A stretch of 64,000 nucleotides of DNA from Microbaculum marinum. Its GTDB lineage: Bacteria; Pseudomonadota; Alphaproteobacteria; Rhizobiales; Tepidamorphaceae. The translations under genes and the position numbers were made by a program. The stretch's first letter is position 1, and every line of letters begins with the position of its first letter. The stretch lies in assembly GCF_042646165.1 (NCBI RefSeq), contig NZ_JBHRTC010000019.1, one strand, 5' to 3'. A model generated the notes under the pieces. That model was given only the letters and a program-made list of their open reading frames with translations. It searched no databases and was not told where the DNA came from. Shown in pieces: positions 1-8,975 of the stretch.

Positions 1-71
1 ACTTCGGCGGACTGGGCGGCCGACGCCAGGACGGCGAGCGCCGCGGCGAGCGCCAATGTCTTAAGGTTCAT
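1..71 (-). CDS. TRAP transporter solute-binding protein DctP, N-terminal fragment
   Basis: Only the first 23 codons are in the window; the gene runs off the left edge. They read as a signal peptide (MNLKTLALAAALAVLASAAQ, then SAE), preceded by a good GGAGG ribosome site about 4 bases upstream of the ATG. It follows the DctQ and DctM permease genes on the same strand after a 48-base gap, the usual place for the periplasmic binding subunit of a TRAP uptake system. DctP identity rests on that position plus the signal peptide, because no binding-domain sequence is visible. Confidence 0.6.
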   Translation of the reverse strand, partial: MNLKTLALAAALAVLASAAQSAE

Positions 72-119
72 GGGTACCTCCACTCTGGTGGGCGTTCTGC
101 CCGGATTGGCCGGCGGACC

Positions 120-1415
120 TCATCGGAAGCCGACGGCATTCGGTAGAAACAGGGCGAGCTGCGGCTCGAGCGTGATCAGCACCAGCGCCGCCAGCATCAG
201 CAGCCAGTAGGGCAGACAGGCGATCGCCGCCTCGCCGAGCGAGACCTCGTTGCGGCTGATTGCCATGATCACGAACAGGTTGATGCCGAGCGGCGGCGTC
301 AGCAGGCCGATCTCGATGACGATGACGAGCACGATGCCGAACCAGACCGGATCGAACCCGAGCCCAGTCACCAGCGGGAAGACGAACGGCAAAGTGATCA
401 GCAGCATCTCGATCGGCCCGAAGAAGCAGCCGAGCACCAGGTACATCGCGTAGATCAGTGTAATGACCACCGGCGGCGGCAGGCCCGCCTCCCCGACCAT
501 GGTGATGAGCTGCTTGGGCAGGCCGGTGAGCGCCACGGCCTGCGACAGGACCAGCGCGCCGGCGATGACGAAGGCGAGCGCGCTGAACGTCCTGACAGTC
601 GACTGCAGCGCCGCCCAGACCCTGCCCAGGGTCAGTTCCCGGTACAGCAACGCCAGGACGATGGCGGTGGCGATGCCGAGCGCCGCGGCCTCCGTCGGCG
701 TGGCGAGGCCAAGGAATATCGTGCCGAGGATGGCGAAGATCAGGATCGCGAAGGGCCAGGCTTCCAGGGACTTGAGCAGCGCGCCGCCCAGCGACATGCC
801 CTCGGCCACATCCGGCACCATCGCGGGCCTCAGCCGTACCATCACGCCGATGAAGATCATGAACATCGTCGCCAGCAGGATCCCCGGCACGATGCCGGCG
901 ATGAACAGCGCACCGACCGATACGTTCTGCCAGGCGCCGTAGACGATGAGGGCGATCGACGGTGGGATCAGGATGCCGAGCGTGCCGCCGGCCGCGATCG
1001 TGCCGACGACGGCACGCTGGTCGTAGCCCCGCCGCTTCAGCTCGTCATAGGCGATCGAGCCGACCACGGCCGTGGTCGCCGTGGACGAGCCGCTGATCGC
1101 GCTGAACACGGTGCACGCGCCGATATTGGTCTGCAGCAGCTTGCCCGGCAGCCGCTCGAACCCCGGCGAGATCGCCCCGTAGATGCGCTGCGCCAGGCCC
1201 GACTGGCCCAGTATCTCTCCCAGCAGGATGAATGCCGGCACCGCCGTGAAGGTGAAGCTGTTGAAGGTGTTCCACAGCGAATTGCCGAGGACGCTGAAGT
1301 TTCCGCCGAAGGCGAAATACAGCACGATCAGCCCGAGCGCCGCGATCGTCGTCGCCAGCATGGTGCCGGTCAGCAGGGCGAACAGGACGGCAGCGACGAG
1401 GGCGACGGTCAGCAT
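120..1415 (-). CDS. TRAP transporter large permease subunit (DctM family)
   Basis: Protein of 431 residues, the usual size for DctM. It is almost entirely hydrophobic, with about a dozen membrane segments, and carries the conserved GGTLGILIPPSIALIVYG stretch and the FSAISGSSTATTA motif typical of the family. DctM is the ion-coupled transport subunit in the inner membrane. The open frame extends upstream, but the ATG at 1415 begins MLTVALVAAVLFALL directly at the first helix and lies 2 bases after the DctQ stop, so it is the likely start. It is the fourth gene of a TetR - M19 dipeptidase - DctQ - DctM - DctP operon. Substrate is unknown; the peptidase partner hints at a peptide or amino-acid-like compound. 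Confidence 0.93.
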   Translation of the reverse strand: MLTVALVAAVLFALLTGTMLATTIAALGLIVLYFAFGGNFSVLGNSLWNTFNSFTFTAVPAFILLGEILGQSGLAQRIYGAISPGFERLPGKLLQTNIGACTVFSAISGSSTATTAVVGSIAYDELKRRGYDQRAVVGTIAAGGTLGILIPPSIALIVYGAWQNVSVGALFIAGIVPGILLATMFMIFIGVMVRLRPAMVPDVAEGMSLGGALLKSLEAWPFAILIFAILGTIFLGLATPTEAAALGIATAIVLALLYRELTLGRVWAALQSTVRTFSALAFVIAGALVLSQAVALTGLPKQLITMVGEAGLPPPVVITLIYAMYLVLGCFFGPIEMLLITLPFVFPLVTGLGFDPVWFGIVLVIVIEIGLLTPPLGINLFVIMAISRNEVSLGEAAIACLPYWLLMLAALVLITLEPQLALFLPNAVGFR

Positions 1416-1417
1416 CC

Positions 1418-1972
1418 CTAGATCCCCTCCTCCGCCCCGTTGTCCTCGGCCTCGCGGACGGGAACGCCCCTGAGGGTGCGCTCGAGGTCGACGACGAAGC
1501 GCGCCGCCACCGCCAGCGCCAGCACGAACAGTGCGAACGGCAGGATCATCATCCAGGGCCATTCCAGGAGATTGGCGACATAGCTGCGCGCGCCGAACTG
1601 GTAGCTCGCCCAGGCGAAGTCGAAGGTCTGCCGGATCAGCACGGCAAGCACCACGAGCGACCCGAGGTGGCCGACCGCCATCGCCCAGCCCTGGAGGCGG
1701 CCAGGCAGCCGCCGCCACAGCGGCAGGATCCGGATCTGGCGGCCCTCGGTGAACCCTTCGGTCAGCGACAGGAAGGCAACCGCGACAAACAGATAGCCCG
1801 CAAGCTCCTCGGTTGCCGGGATCGGCCGCTCCAGCGCGTAGCGCTGGACGGCGGAGAACACGAGGATAGCGACGATCGCGGCGACGGAGAGCGCGGAAGC
1901 GATCGCCAGCAGCCGGCCAAGTCCCCGGGTCGATGCATCGGCCAGGCCCGCAATCCGCGCCAGGAGTTCCAT
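1418..1972 (-). CDS. TRAP transporter small permease subunit (DctQ family)
   Basis: Protein of 184 residues with four predicted membrane helices and the family pattern of a conserved polar stretch between helices 1 and 2 (VQRYALERPIPATEELAGYL) followed by a basic, arginine-rich loop (EGRQIRILPLWRRLPGRL). DctQ pairs with DctM to form the membrane part of a TRAP importer. The gene starts 9 bases after the dipeptidase stop and ends 2 bases before DctM, so it is translated from the same operon message. Confidence 0.92.
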   Translation of the reverse strand: MELLARIAGLADASTRGLGRLLAIASALSVAAIVAILVFSAVQRYALERPIPATEELAGYLFVAVAFLSLTEGFTEGRQIRILPLWRRLPGRLQGWAMAVGHLGSLVVLAVLIRQTFDFAWASYQFGARSYVANLLEWPWMMILPFALFVLALAVAARFVVDLERTLRGVPVREAEDNGAEEGI

Positions 1973-1981
1973 CCGCGCGCC

Positions 1982-2971
1982 CTACTTCCAGACCGTCCGG
2001 GCGAGCCGCAGCCAGTTCTCGCCGAGCACGCCGCGTATGGCGGCCTCGGGATAGCCGGCGCGCAGCATGCGCTCGGTAAGCTCCGGCAACTGCTCGGGCC
2101 GGGAGACCCGAAGATCGACCTCGTAGTTCTGGCCGGTCGGGTACTTGGCGGCGTTCGCGCGGACATTGGCGGTGAGCACCTCGGGTTCCGAGACGCTGTC
2201 GAGTCCGATCCCCACGTGGTCGGCGCCGACGAGCTGGACCCAGTGATCGACATGGCGGAACAGCGCCTCGGTAGAGGGATCGTTGTCGCCGAGAAAGATG
2301 CCGATGCCGTTGATGCCGACGACGCCGCCGGTGCGGGCGCAGGCACGAGCCATCTCGTCGGCGATGTTGCGCTGATGCTCCTGCAGCGCGCTGGCGTTGG
2401 AATGAGAATAGATGACCGGCGAGGTCGACGCCTCGAACACGTCGAGGCTGGTGCGATGGCCGGTATGGGTGCAGTCGACGATCATGCCGACCCGGTTCAT
2501 CTCGGCGACGAGCTCGAGTCCGAACCGCGACAGACCGGCATCGGTGCGCTCATGGCAGCCGTCGCCGACGTGGTTCTTCTGGTTGTAGGCCATCAGCGCG
2601 TGGCGGACACCGAGCTTGTAGAAGACCTCGACAAGCCCGATATCGCGCTCGAACGGCGCCGTGCCCTGGAAGTGGAAGCCGACGGCGAGCTTGCCCTCGG
2701 CCTTGGCCTCCGCGACGTCGTCGGCCCGTTCGAGGATCGCGTATCGGTCCGGATTGTCGCGCAGGTAGTGCCGCCATGCCGAAAGGCTTGCGACCGCGGC
2801 GGCAGCCGTCTCGGTGTCTGATGCCGCGGTGATCGAGACGGCGTCGTAGCCGCTCGCCTTCATCCGGACCAGCGCGTCGTGATGGGCGGCCCGAGAGCCG
2901 CAGGTGGGCGTTGCCGGGAACGTGTTGTCCCAGACGATCGCATCGCGATGCAGTTCGGCGGCGTCGGTCAC
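1982..2971 (-). CDS. Membrane dipeptidase-like metallohydrolase (peptidase family M19)
   Basis: Protein of 329 residues resembling renal or membrane dipeptidases, zinc enzymes that cut dipeptides and in some cases beta-lactam-like amides. Visible family features are an early metal-site-like segment (VWDNTFPATPTCG), a FHFQGTAPFE segment, ALMAYNQKNHVGDGCHERTDAGLSRFG, a MIVDCTHTGHRTSLD segment in the place of the usual DLSH, PVIYSHSNA, and a late VGIGLD. No signal peptide is seen, so a cytoplasmic enzyme is likely. The start overlaps the TetR stop by four bases (ATGA), showing translational coupling. With the TRAP genes downstream it probably processes the imported compound. Confidence 0.88.
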   Translation of the reverse strand: MTDAAELHRDAIVWDNTFPATPTCGSRAAHHDALVRMKASGYDAVSITAASDTETAAAAVASLSAWRHYLRDNPDRYAILERADDVAEAKAEGKLAVGFHFQGTAPFERDIGLVEVFYKLGVRHALMAYNQKNHVGDGCHERTDAGLSRFGLELVAEMNRVGMIVDCTHTGHRTSLDVFEASTSPVIYSHSNASALQEHQRNIADEMARACARTGGVVGINGIGIFLGDNDPSTEALFRHVDHWVQLVGADHVGIGLDSVSEPEVLTANVRANAAKYPTGQNYEVDLRVSRPEQLPELTERMLRAGYPEAAIRGVLGENWLRLARTVWK

Positions 2972-3600
2972 GGGCGCTCCCTCTCTTCGCTCTTCAGGGC
3001 CGCCTCGAAGCCTTCCCGAACCATCGTGCGGGCGCGCTCAAGCGCCGCGTCGTCGAGACGCGTCTCGCGCTGGTAGAGCCGGTGCACCGCGTATCCGCGC
3101 AGGTAGTCCATCATGTCGTGAGCGATCTCCAGCAGGGTTTCGGCAGGCAGGTCGACGTCGGAGAATTCGCGGGGCAGGAACGAACGAAGGCTGGTCAGCA
3201 GGTTCTGCCGGTGACGGGCCACGAACAGCATCAGCTCCTCGTCGTGCCGGGTCGCCAGCAGGATCTCGAGGATCGCGAAGTACCTGTCGTCCCCGTAGAT
3301 GCTCCAGTAGTGGTCGACCAGGCGACCTATGCGATCTTCCAGTGGCAGTCGCGCCGGCCCCCTCGGCGGCGCCGCGTCGGCGAAGCTCCGGAACAGCTCT
3401 TCGACCACCGCGGTCATCAGGCCCTGCTTGGAGCCGAAATTGTGCTGGATCGCGCCCGTCGTCACGCCGGCGCGGCGACAGATTTCCTGAACGTTCGCCC
3501 CCGCATACCCCATGTCCATCAGGCACTCGATTGCGCCGTCGATGAGTTTGCGGCGTGTCTCCGCGCGCCTCTCGTGCTGCTTCTGTCTTGGCTGCGCCAC
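2968..3600 (-). CDS. TetR family transcriptional regulator
   Basis: Protein of 210 residues. The N-terminal 60 residues form a TetR helix-turn-helix (RRKLIDGAIECLMDMGYAGA, then EICRRAGVTTGAIQHNFGSK); the rest is an all-helical ligand-binding domain. It is the first gene of the operon with the M19 peptidase and the TRAP importer and overlaps the peptidase start by four bases. A 7-bp dyad at 3613-3632 lies just upstream of its start codon, so autorepression of the operon and perhaps control of the divergent hydrolase gene are likely. Confidence 0.93.
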   Translation of the reverse strand: MAQPRQKQHERRAETRRKLIDGAIECLMDMGYAGANVQEICRRAGVTTGAIQHNFGSKQGLMTAVVEELFRSFADAAPPRGPARLPLEDRIGRLVDHYWSIYGDDRYFAILEILLATRHDEELMLFVARHRQNLLTSLRSFLPREFSDVDLPAETLLEIAHDMMDYLRGYAVHRLYQRETRLDDAALERARTMVREGFEAALKSEERERP

Positions 3601-3612
3601 CCGGCCACCTTT

Positions 3613-3632
3613 TACATAAATGACGTTATGTA
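3613..3632. promoter_or_regulatory. Candidate TetR operator dyad
   Basis: Inverted repeat TACATAA (3613-3619) and TTATGTA (3626-3632) separated by six bases. It lies 13 bases upstream of the TetR gene start, a typical position for an autoregulatory operator of a TetR dimer. The dyad is read directly from sequence; the assignment to this regulator is inference from position. Confidence 0.5.
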
Positions 3633-3842
3633 TGTTATTTCATATGCGGTCGCCCGGTCCGTGTCCACCTGTATTTTTGCCCTGACGGAATCCCCGATCC
3701 GCCCGCCGGCGCGAGGCCGAGACGACGGGGCGGCCATCGAACCACGTTTCCCGGGCCGGATTTTATTTGTTCATAACTCCGGCAGGGCGACCAGACGCGT
3801 TTCCCATACTGCACCAAGGGTTTACCCACTGATCAGGCTAGG

Positions 3843-3866
3843 CTGACCGCCGCGCAGCGGCGTCAG
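3843..3866 (+). promoter_or_regulatory. Hairpin in the leader of the hydrolase gene
   Basis: CTGACCGCCGC (3843-3853) and GCGGCGTCAG (3857-3866) form a stem with one bulged C and a three-base loop, 67 bases upstream of the hydrolase start. It could be an attenuating or stabilising leader structure; there is no clean T-run after it. Confidence 0.3.
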
Positions 3867-3933
3867 ATTATGCTTTTCGTGCACACAAAATTATGCAAGC
3901 CTGATCGATATCGAGCGTGGGGATCGGAACTGA

Positions 3934-4785
3934 ATGGCGCGACCGGCAGGACACGGAAAGCATCTCTCCTACTACGATTTCGGCCGTACGACGGTATTTG
4001 CGAGCCGCGAGGATTCGCGCTTTTCGTACTGCGCCTATGTCCCGGGCGACTACGACGAGGACGGGTCGAAGAGGTATCCGGTTGCCGTGATCGTGCACGG
4101 CACCGAGCGGGGCATGCAGGCATACCGGGACGCCTTTTCGGACTTCGCCGAGAAGAACTCGGTCATCGTTCTGTGCCCCCTGTTTCCCGCGAACATCTGC
4201 TTTCCGGGCGACCTCTCCAGCTACAAGATGCTGCGAGATGGCGACCTCCACTACGATGCCGTGCTCCTGTCGATGATCGACGAGCTGAAGGAGAAGTACC
4301 GCATCGCCGGCGACAGGGTGCTGATGTACGGCTTCTCCGGCGGCGGACACTTCACGCACCGGTTCCTGTACCTTCATCCGGAGCGGTTGCTCGCCGCCTC
4401 GATCGGTGCCCCCGGAGTGGTGACCCTGCTCGATTTCGACCATGACTTCTGGGTCGGGGTCCGCAATTTCGAGGAGGTCTTCGGAAAGCCGATCGACCTC
4501 GACGCGGTCAGGCGCGTCCCGGTGCAGATGGTGATCGGCGGCAACGACCGCGAGACCTGGGAGATCACCATCACGCCCAAGGATGCCTGGTGGATGCCCG
4601 GCGCCGACGCCGCCGGTCCGGACCGGATCTCCCGCATGCAGGCCCTCAAGGAGAGCTTCGAGCGGCACGGCGTCAGGGTCCGCCACGACATCGTGCCGGG
4701 CTTCGCCCATGACGACCGGGGGCTGATCGGCAACGTCAAGGACTTCTTCGAAAGCGCCCTGCAAGAGGCGCGCGCCAGCGAATAG
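3934..4785 (+). CDS. Alpha/beta hydrolase (esterase/poly-hydroxyalkanoate depolymerase-like)
   Basis: Protein of 283 residues with an alpha/beta-hydrolase layout: VAVIVHGTE at the oxyanion strand, nucleophile elbow MYGFSGGGHF with the catalytic serine, an acidic residue candidate in VIGGNDRETWE, and the late histidine in VPGFAHDDRG. No signal peptide. It is divergent from the TetR operon and lies 25 bases ahead of the peptide-binding-protein gene, so the two are probably cotranscribed. The substrate cannot be read from sequence; an ester or amide imported by the neighbouring transporters is plausible. Confidence 0.8.
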   Translation: MARPAGHGKHLSYYDFGRTTVFASREDSRFSYCAYVPGDYDEDGSKRYPVAVIVHGTERGMQAYRDAFSDFAEKNSVIVLCPLFPANICFPGDLSSYKMLRDGDLHYDAVLLSMIDELKEKYRIAGDRVLMYGFSGGGHFTHRFLYLHPERLLAASIGAPGVVTLLDFDHDFWVGVRNFEEVFGKPIDLDAVRRVPVQMVIGGNDRETWEITITPKDAWWMPGADAAGPDRISRMQALKESFERHGVRVRHDIVPGFAHDDRGLIGNVKDFFESALQEARASE

Positions 4786-4810
4786 ACCATCCTATCAACC
4801 GGAGGTGGAC

Positions 4811-6379
4811 ATGTTTCCCAGAACTCTCATCCTCGCGGCCGCATTGGGGGCGGCCGCCCTTGCCGCGACGACGGCCAATGCGAGCGAACCGAAGCAGGGT
4901 GGCACGCTGGTCATCCGCATGAACGCCGACATTCGCGCGACCGACGGCGTCAATCGCGACTCCAACACCGATACGGTTCTCCACCACATCTTCGAAACCC
5001 TGGTCGGGTACCGCGACGACCTCACCATCGGACCGGTGCTCGCCGAGTCCTGGGAGATCTCCGAGGACGGCAGGACCTACACCTTCAAGATCCGCGAAGG
5101 GGCGACCTTTCACGACGGCGATCCCGTGACCGCCGCCGACGTCAAGTGGAACTGGGACCGGCGCATGGCGATGGCCGAGGAATGGCGCTGCGCCGACTAC
5201 TTCAACGGCGCGCAGGGGCTCGAGGTCACCTCGGTCGAGGCGCCGGACGACGAGACCGTCGTCTACACGCTGAAGGACCCCAACGCGCTGTTCCTGACCC
5301 AGCTGGCGAACATCCAGTGCAACAACTGGGTCGCGAGCCCCAAGAACGCCGACGCGGACGGCAACTGGATTCCGGACTCGGCGATCGGCAGCGGCCCGTT
5401 CACCCTCAAGGAGTGGCGCAAGGGCGAGTACGTCGCGCTGGGCCGCTACGACAACTACGTGCCGCTAGAGGAGCCGAGCAGCGGCTATGCCGGCGCACGG
5501 ATCCCCTATGTGGACGAAGCCAGGTTCCTCATCATTCCCGACACCGCCGCGGCGGAAGCTGCCCTGTATGGCGGGGAAATCGACGTCCTGCCCGGCTTCG
5601 AGGCACAGCGCATCGCCGAAGCCGAGGGGCGCGGAATCGAGGTCCTGCACACCGACGGCCTGTCCTGGACGCCGATCCTGATCCAGACGAACGACGACCT
5701 GATGTCGGACGTCAGAATGCGCAAGGCGGTGGCGCACGCAATCGATCTGGATCAGATCGCCAAGACCCGTTCCGACGGGCTGGCGAGCGGCAATCCCTCG
5801 GCCGTGGCGCAGGCGAGCGCCTTCTTCGACGAGGACTTCCTCAAGTGGCCCGAGTACGACCCGGCCAAGACCAGGGCCCTGCTGGAGGAGGTCGGCTACA
5901 ACAACGAGCCGCTGAAGATCCAGACCAACACCAAGTACCAGGGCATGTACGACAACAGCGTGCTGCTGCAGGCGATGCTGGCGGCCGCCGGCATCAACGC
6001 AGAGCTCGAGGTGCTCGACTGGCCGGCCCAGCTCGACAACTATCTCGCCGGGAAGTTCCAGCTCCAGTCGTTCGGCTACTCCGCCCGGCTCGATCCTTCG
6101 CTGATGTACGGCGTCCTGATCGGCGACAAGGAAAAGGACCCCTGGCGCCAGTGGAGCAACGACGAGGCCTACGACCTCTATCTCAGGTCGACCACGACCA
6201 GCGACTTCGAGGAGCGCAAGGCGCTGCTGAAGCAGATCCACGCGCTGATGGCCGAGGACGTGCCGATCCTCGGCATCTACTACGAACCGGTCATCGATGC
6301 CGTTACCTCCAACGTCGAGGGATACGCCGCGTGGCCGGGCGACAAGACGCGTGCCTGGGGCGTCTGGCTGACGGAGTGA
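4811..6379 (+). CDS. Peptide/opine-type ABC transporter substrate-binding protein (SBP family 5)
   Basis: Protein of 522 residues with a signal peptide (MFPRTLILAAALGAAALAAT) and the family 5 lipocalin-like start KQGGTLVIRMNADI, followed by HHIFETLVGY, LAESWEISEDGRTYTFKIRE and FHDGDPVTAADVKWNWDR, all hallmarks of DppA/OppA-type proteins. It captures peptides, opines or similar solutes in the periplasm. GGAGG at 4801-4805 selects the ATG at 4811 rather than the GTG six bases earlier. Its permease and ATPase genes are in the convergent operon that begins on the other side of the terminator at 6399-6430, so they are coded on opposite strands. Confidence 0.94.
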   Translation: MFPRTLILAAALGAAALAATTANASEPKQGGTLVIRMNADIRATDGVNRDSNTDTVLHHIFETLVGYRDDLTIGPVLAESWEISEDGRTYTFKIREGATFHDGDPVTAADVKWNWDRRMAMAEEWRCADYFNGAQGLEVTSVEAPDDETVVYTLKDPNALFLTQLANIQCNNWVASPKNADADGNWIPDSAIGSGPFTLKEWRKGEYVALGRYDNYVPLEEPSSGYAGARIPYVDEARFLIIPDTAAAEAALYGGEIDVLPGFEAQRIAEAEGRGIEVLHTDGLSWTPILIQTNDDLMSDVRMRKAVAHAIDLDQIAKTRSDGLASGNPSAVAQASAFFDEDFLKWPEYDPAKTRALLEEVGYNNEPLKIQTNTKYQGMYDNSVLLQAMLAAAGINAELEVLDWPAQLDNYLAGKFQLQSFGYSARLDPSLMYGVLIGDKEKDPWRQWSNDEAYDLYLRSTTTSDFEERKALLKQIHALMAEDVPILGIYYEPVIDAVTSNVEGYAAWPGDKTRAWGVWLTE

Positions 6380-6398
6380 CGGCGGACCTGGCGTGAAG

Positions 6399-6430
6399 AA
6401 CGGCGGGTGAGACGTCTCACCCGCCGTTTT
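6399..6430. terminator. Bidirectional intrinsic terminator
   Basis: A perfect inverted repeat with 15-bp arms (6399-6413 and 6414-6428, core AACGGCGGGTGAGAC) followed by a short T-run. It sits between the convergent binding-protein gene and the double-ATPase gene and can end both transcripts. Confidence 0.85.
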
Positions 6431-6486
6431 GCGTAGCGACGGATTTCCGACCCGACATCGTTACGGCCGGTCGCTCGCGAAGCCTC

Positions 6487-8145
6487 TCAGGCCGTGTGGC
6501 GCTCCGCAGCGCTCTCGCTTCCGCCGGCCGCGAACCGCCGGTCGAGCAGCATGGCCGCGTCGAGGAGCGCCCGCGTATAGGGGTGCTTCGGCCGGTCGAA
6601 CACCTCGTCGCGCTCGCCCGTCTCGACGATGCGCCCGTCCTGCATGACTGCGACCCGGTCGGCCACCTGCTCGACGGCGCCGAGATCGTGCGACACGAAC
6701 AGGCAGGCGAAGCCGTAGCGCGATTGCAGGTCGCGGAACAGCGCCAGGATCTGCTTCTGCACCGTCATGTCGAGGGCGGATACCGGCTCATCGGCGACGA
6801 CGAAGGCGGGACGCCGGACGATCGCGCGGGCGATCGCCACGCGTTGCCGTTGCCCGCCCGACAGCTGGTGCGGCAAGCGTGCGGCGAAATCCTCGCCCAG
6901 CCCCACTTCCGCCAGCACCTCGCGGACCCGTGCCGCGCGCTGCCCCCGGTTCATGTCCCGCGCATGGCGGAGCGGCTCGGCGACGATGTCGAAGACCCGC
7001 TGTCGAGGGTCCAGGGACGAATACGGATCCTGAAAGATGATCTGCGTGTCGCGTCCCCCGCCGATCTTATCCCGGGGGCGCGTCTCCCCGCCCTCCTCGG
7101 CGTGAAATACGATCCGCCCCGCGGTGGGTGCGAGCAGCCCGACGAGCGAGCGGCCGAGCGTGGTCTTGCCCGACCCGGAAGCGCCGACCAGGGCCAGCGT
7201 CTCGCCCCTGCGAACCTGCAGCGAGACGCCGTCGACGGCGCGCTTCGGCGGATCCCGTCGGAACATGCGCTGGCGTCCGGGGTAGTCGATGACGATGTCC
7301 TCGAGCTCCACCAGGGCCCCCCCGAACGCGTCGCCAGGGCTGCGCGCCGCGCCGCGCCGGGGCAGCGCGTCGACCAGGCGCCTGGTGTAGGCGTTGCGCG
7401 GATTGCGCAACACGTCGCCGCTGAGGCCGGTTTCGACGGCCTTGCCGGCCTGCATCACCACCACGCGCCGCGCGTAGTGGGAGACCATTCCGAGATCGTG
7501 GCTGATCAGCAGGACCGCCGTGCCGTTCTCTCGCGCCAGTTCCACCATCAGGTCGAGGACTTCGCGTTGCACCAGCGTGTCCAGCGCGGTCGTCGGCTCG
7601 TCTGCGATCAGCAGATCCGGCTTCAGCAGCATCACCGAGGCCAGCATGATGCGCTGGCGCATGCCGCCCGAGAACTCGTGCGGATAGGCGGAGAGGCAGC
7701 GTTGCGGATCGGGGATCCGGATGCGCTCGAGCATCGCGAGGATGCGATCGCGGATCTCCGCGGCCGGCAACTTCGTATGCAGCCTGAGACCCTCGGCCAT
7801 CTGCCGGCCGATCGTCATCGAGGGATTGAGCGAAACCATCGGCTCCTGGAAGACCATGCCGATGTGCGCACCGCGAATCCGCCGCAGCCGTGCCGGCGCC
7901 ATTTTCACCAGGTCCTCACCGGCAAGGCGAATGCGTCCGGAGGCAACGGTCAGCGGCGACGGCAGAAGGTCGAGAATCGCGCGCGCCGCCATGGTCTTGC
8001 CCGACCCGGACTCGCCCACCACCGCCACGATCTCGCCGCCTTCGACGACGAGGTCGAGATTGTCGACAATGGCCTCGCCCTTCGCGCCGACCGTCACCTT
8101 GAGGCCGGAGATCTCGAGCGTCGGCGCCGTTTCGCGCTCACTCAT
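6487..8145 (-). CDS. Peptide ABC transporter, fused double ATPase (DppD-DppF type)
   Basis: Protein of 552 residues with two complete ABC ATPase domains. The first (about 10-270) has Walker A GESGSGKT at 44-51, signature FSGGMRQR and Walker B LLIADEPTTALD. The second (about 280-540) has GASGSGKT at 321-328, LSGGQRQR and VVADEPVSALD. In many peptide transporters these are two genes; here they are fused as in GsiA. All catalytic motifs are intact, so the protein should energise the two permeases upstream. The ATG at 8145 overlaps the permease stop by four bases, which fixes the start despite a longer open frame. Confidence 0.95.
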   Translation of the reverse strand: MSERETAPTLEISGLKVTVGAKGEAIVDNLDLVVEGGEIVAVVGESGSGKTMAARAILDLLPSPLTVASGRIRLAGEDLVKMAPARLRRIRGAHIGMVFQEPMVSLNPSMTIGRQMAEGLRLHTKLPAAEIRDRILAMLERIRIPDPQRCLSAYPHEFSGGMRQRIMLASVMLLKPDLLIADEPTTALDTLVQREVLDLMVELARENGTAVLLISHDLGMVSHYARRVVVMQAGKAVETGLSGDVLRNPRNAYTRRLVDALPRRGAARSPGDAFGGALVELEDIVIDYPGRQRMFRRDPPKRAVDGVSLQVRRGETLALVGASGSGKTTLGRSLVGLLAPTAGRIVFHAEEGGETRPRDKIGGGRDTQIIFQDPYSSLDPRQRVFDIVAEPLRHARDMNRGQRAARVREVLAEVGLGEDFAARLPHQLSGGQRQRVAIARAIVRRPAFVVADEPVSALDMTVQKQILALFRDLQSRYGFACLFVSHDLGAVEQVADRVAVMQDGRIVETGERDEVFDRPKHPYTRALLDAAMLLDRRFAAGGSESAAERHTA

Positions 8146-8975
8146 GTTCGCATCCGCGGATCGAGCCAGTCGCGCAAGGCATCGCCCAGCATGTTGACGC
8201 CGAGCAGCGTGATGGAGATGCACAGCCCCGGATATACGATCAGGAACGGCGCCTGGTTGACGTACGGCCGGGCGGTGGAGAGCATGTTTCCCCAGCTCGG
8301 CGCGGGCGGCGGCACGCCGAGACCGAGGAAGCTCAAGGCGCTCTCCGCCAGCACGATCCAGCCGAACATCGTGGTGGCCAGCACCAAGAGCGGCGCGATG
8401 CAGTTCGGCAGCACGTGCCGCGCCATCGTGAACCATTCGCTGTTGCCCATGACGCGGGACGCCTCGACGAACTCGCGCTCGCGCACCGACATGACGGTGC
8501 CGCGGACGACGCGCACCACGACCGGCGTATAGGCGATGCCAAGAGCAATGATGATGCCGCCGCGGCTTGCGCCGAACACGGCCATGATGCCGAGCGCCAG
8601 CAGCAGCCCCGGGAAGGCCAGCAGCGCGTCGTTGAACATCATCAGGATCCGGTCGACCCAGCCCCTCAGGTAGCCTGCCGCAACGCCGATGATCACGCCG
8701 GCGAAGAGGGCGAACAGATCTGTGGAGAAGGCGATCCAGGCACTCGTGCGCGCGCCGTACATGAGACGGCTCAGGACGTCGCGCCCGAATTCGTCGGCGC
8801 CGAGCCAATGCGCAGCCGATGGCCCGGTCAGGCGCGCCGGCAGGTCCAGCGCCAGCGGATCGTAGGGCGCGAGTGCCGGCCCGAAGAGGGCGAGAAAGAT
8901 CAGGATCCCGGCGATCGCACCGCCGATGAGGCCGTTCAGGCGCAGGCGCGGCAGGTTGAATACCGTCGCGATCAT
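8142..8975 (-). CDS. Peptide ABC transporter permease (DppC type)
   Basis: Protein of 277 residues. It has the DppC-type N-terminal helix followed by a loop (LAPYDPLALDLPARLTGPS, HWLGADEFGRDVLSRLMYGA) and the binding-protein-dependent transport domain ending with ALSFLGLGVPPPAPSWGNML, the EAA-type coupling region nearby. It forms the inner-membrane channel with the DppB-type partner. ATGA overlaps join it to both neighbours (8972-8975 and 8142-8145). Confidence 0.94.
   Translation of the reverse strand: MIATVFNLPRLRLNGLIGGAIAGILIFLALFGPALAPYDPLALDLPARLTGPSAAHWLGADEFGRDVLSRLMYGARTSAWIAFSTDLFALFAGVIIGVAAGYLRGWVDRILMMFNDALLAFPGLLLALGIMAVFGASRGGIIIALGIAYTPVVVRVVRGTVMSVREREFVEASRVMGNSEWFTMARHVLPNCIAPLLVLATTMFGWIVLAESALSFLGLGVPPPAPSWGNMLSTARPYVNQAPFLIVYPGLCISITLLGVNMLGDALRDWLDPRMRT

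Larger units (their letters stand above)
3601..3933. promoter_or_regulatory. Divergent promoter region between TetR operon and hydrolase
   Basis: No gene is supported in these 333 bases, which separate two divergently transcribed units. They hold the TetR-type dyad (3613-3632) near the TetR end and a GC-rich hairpin (3843-3866) near the hydrolase end. Short open frames here lack ribosome sites and family resemblance. Confidence 0.6.

Noticed and set aside
6496..8532. 678-residue open frame on the plus strand
   Set aside because: Antisense to the fused ABC ATPase and permease genes; arginine/histidine-rich shadow typical of GC-rich codon bias, with no domain.
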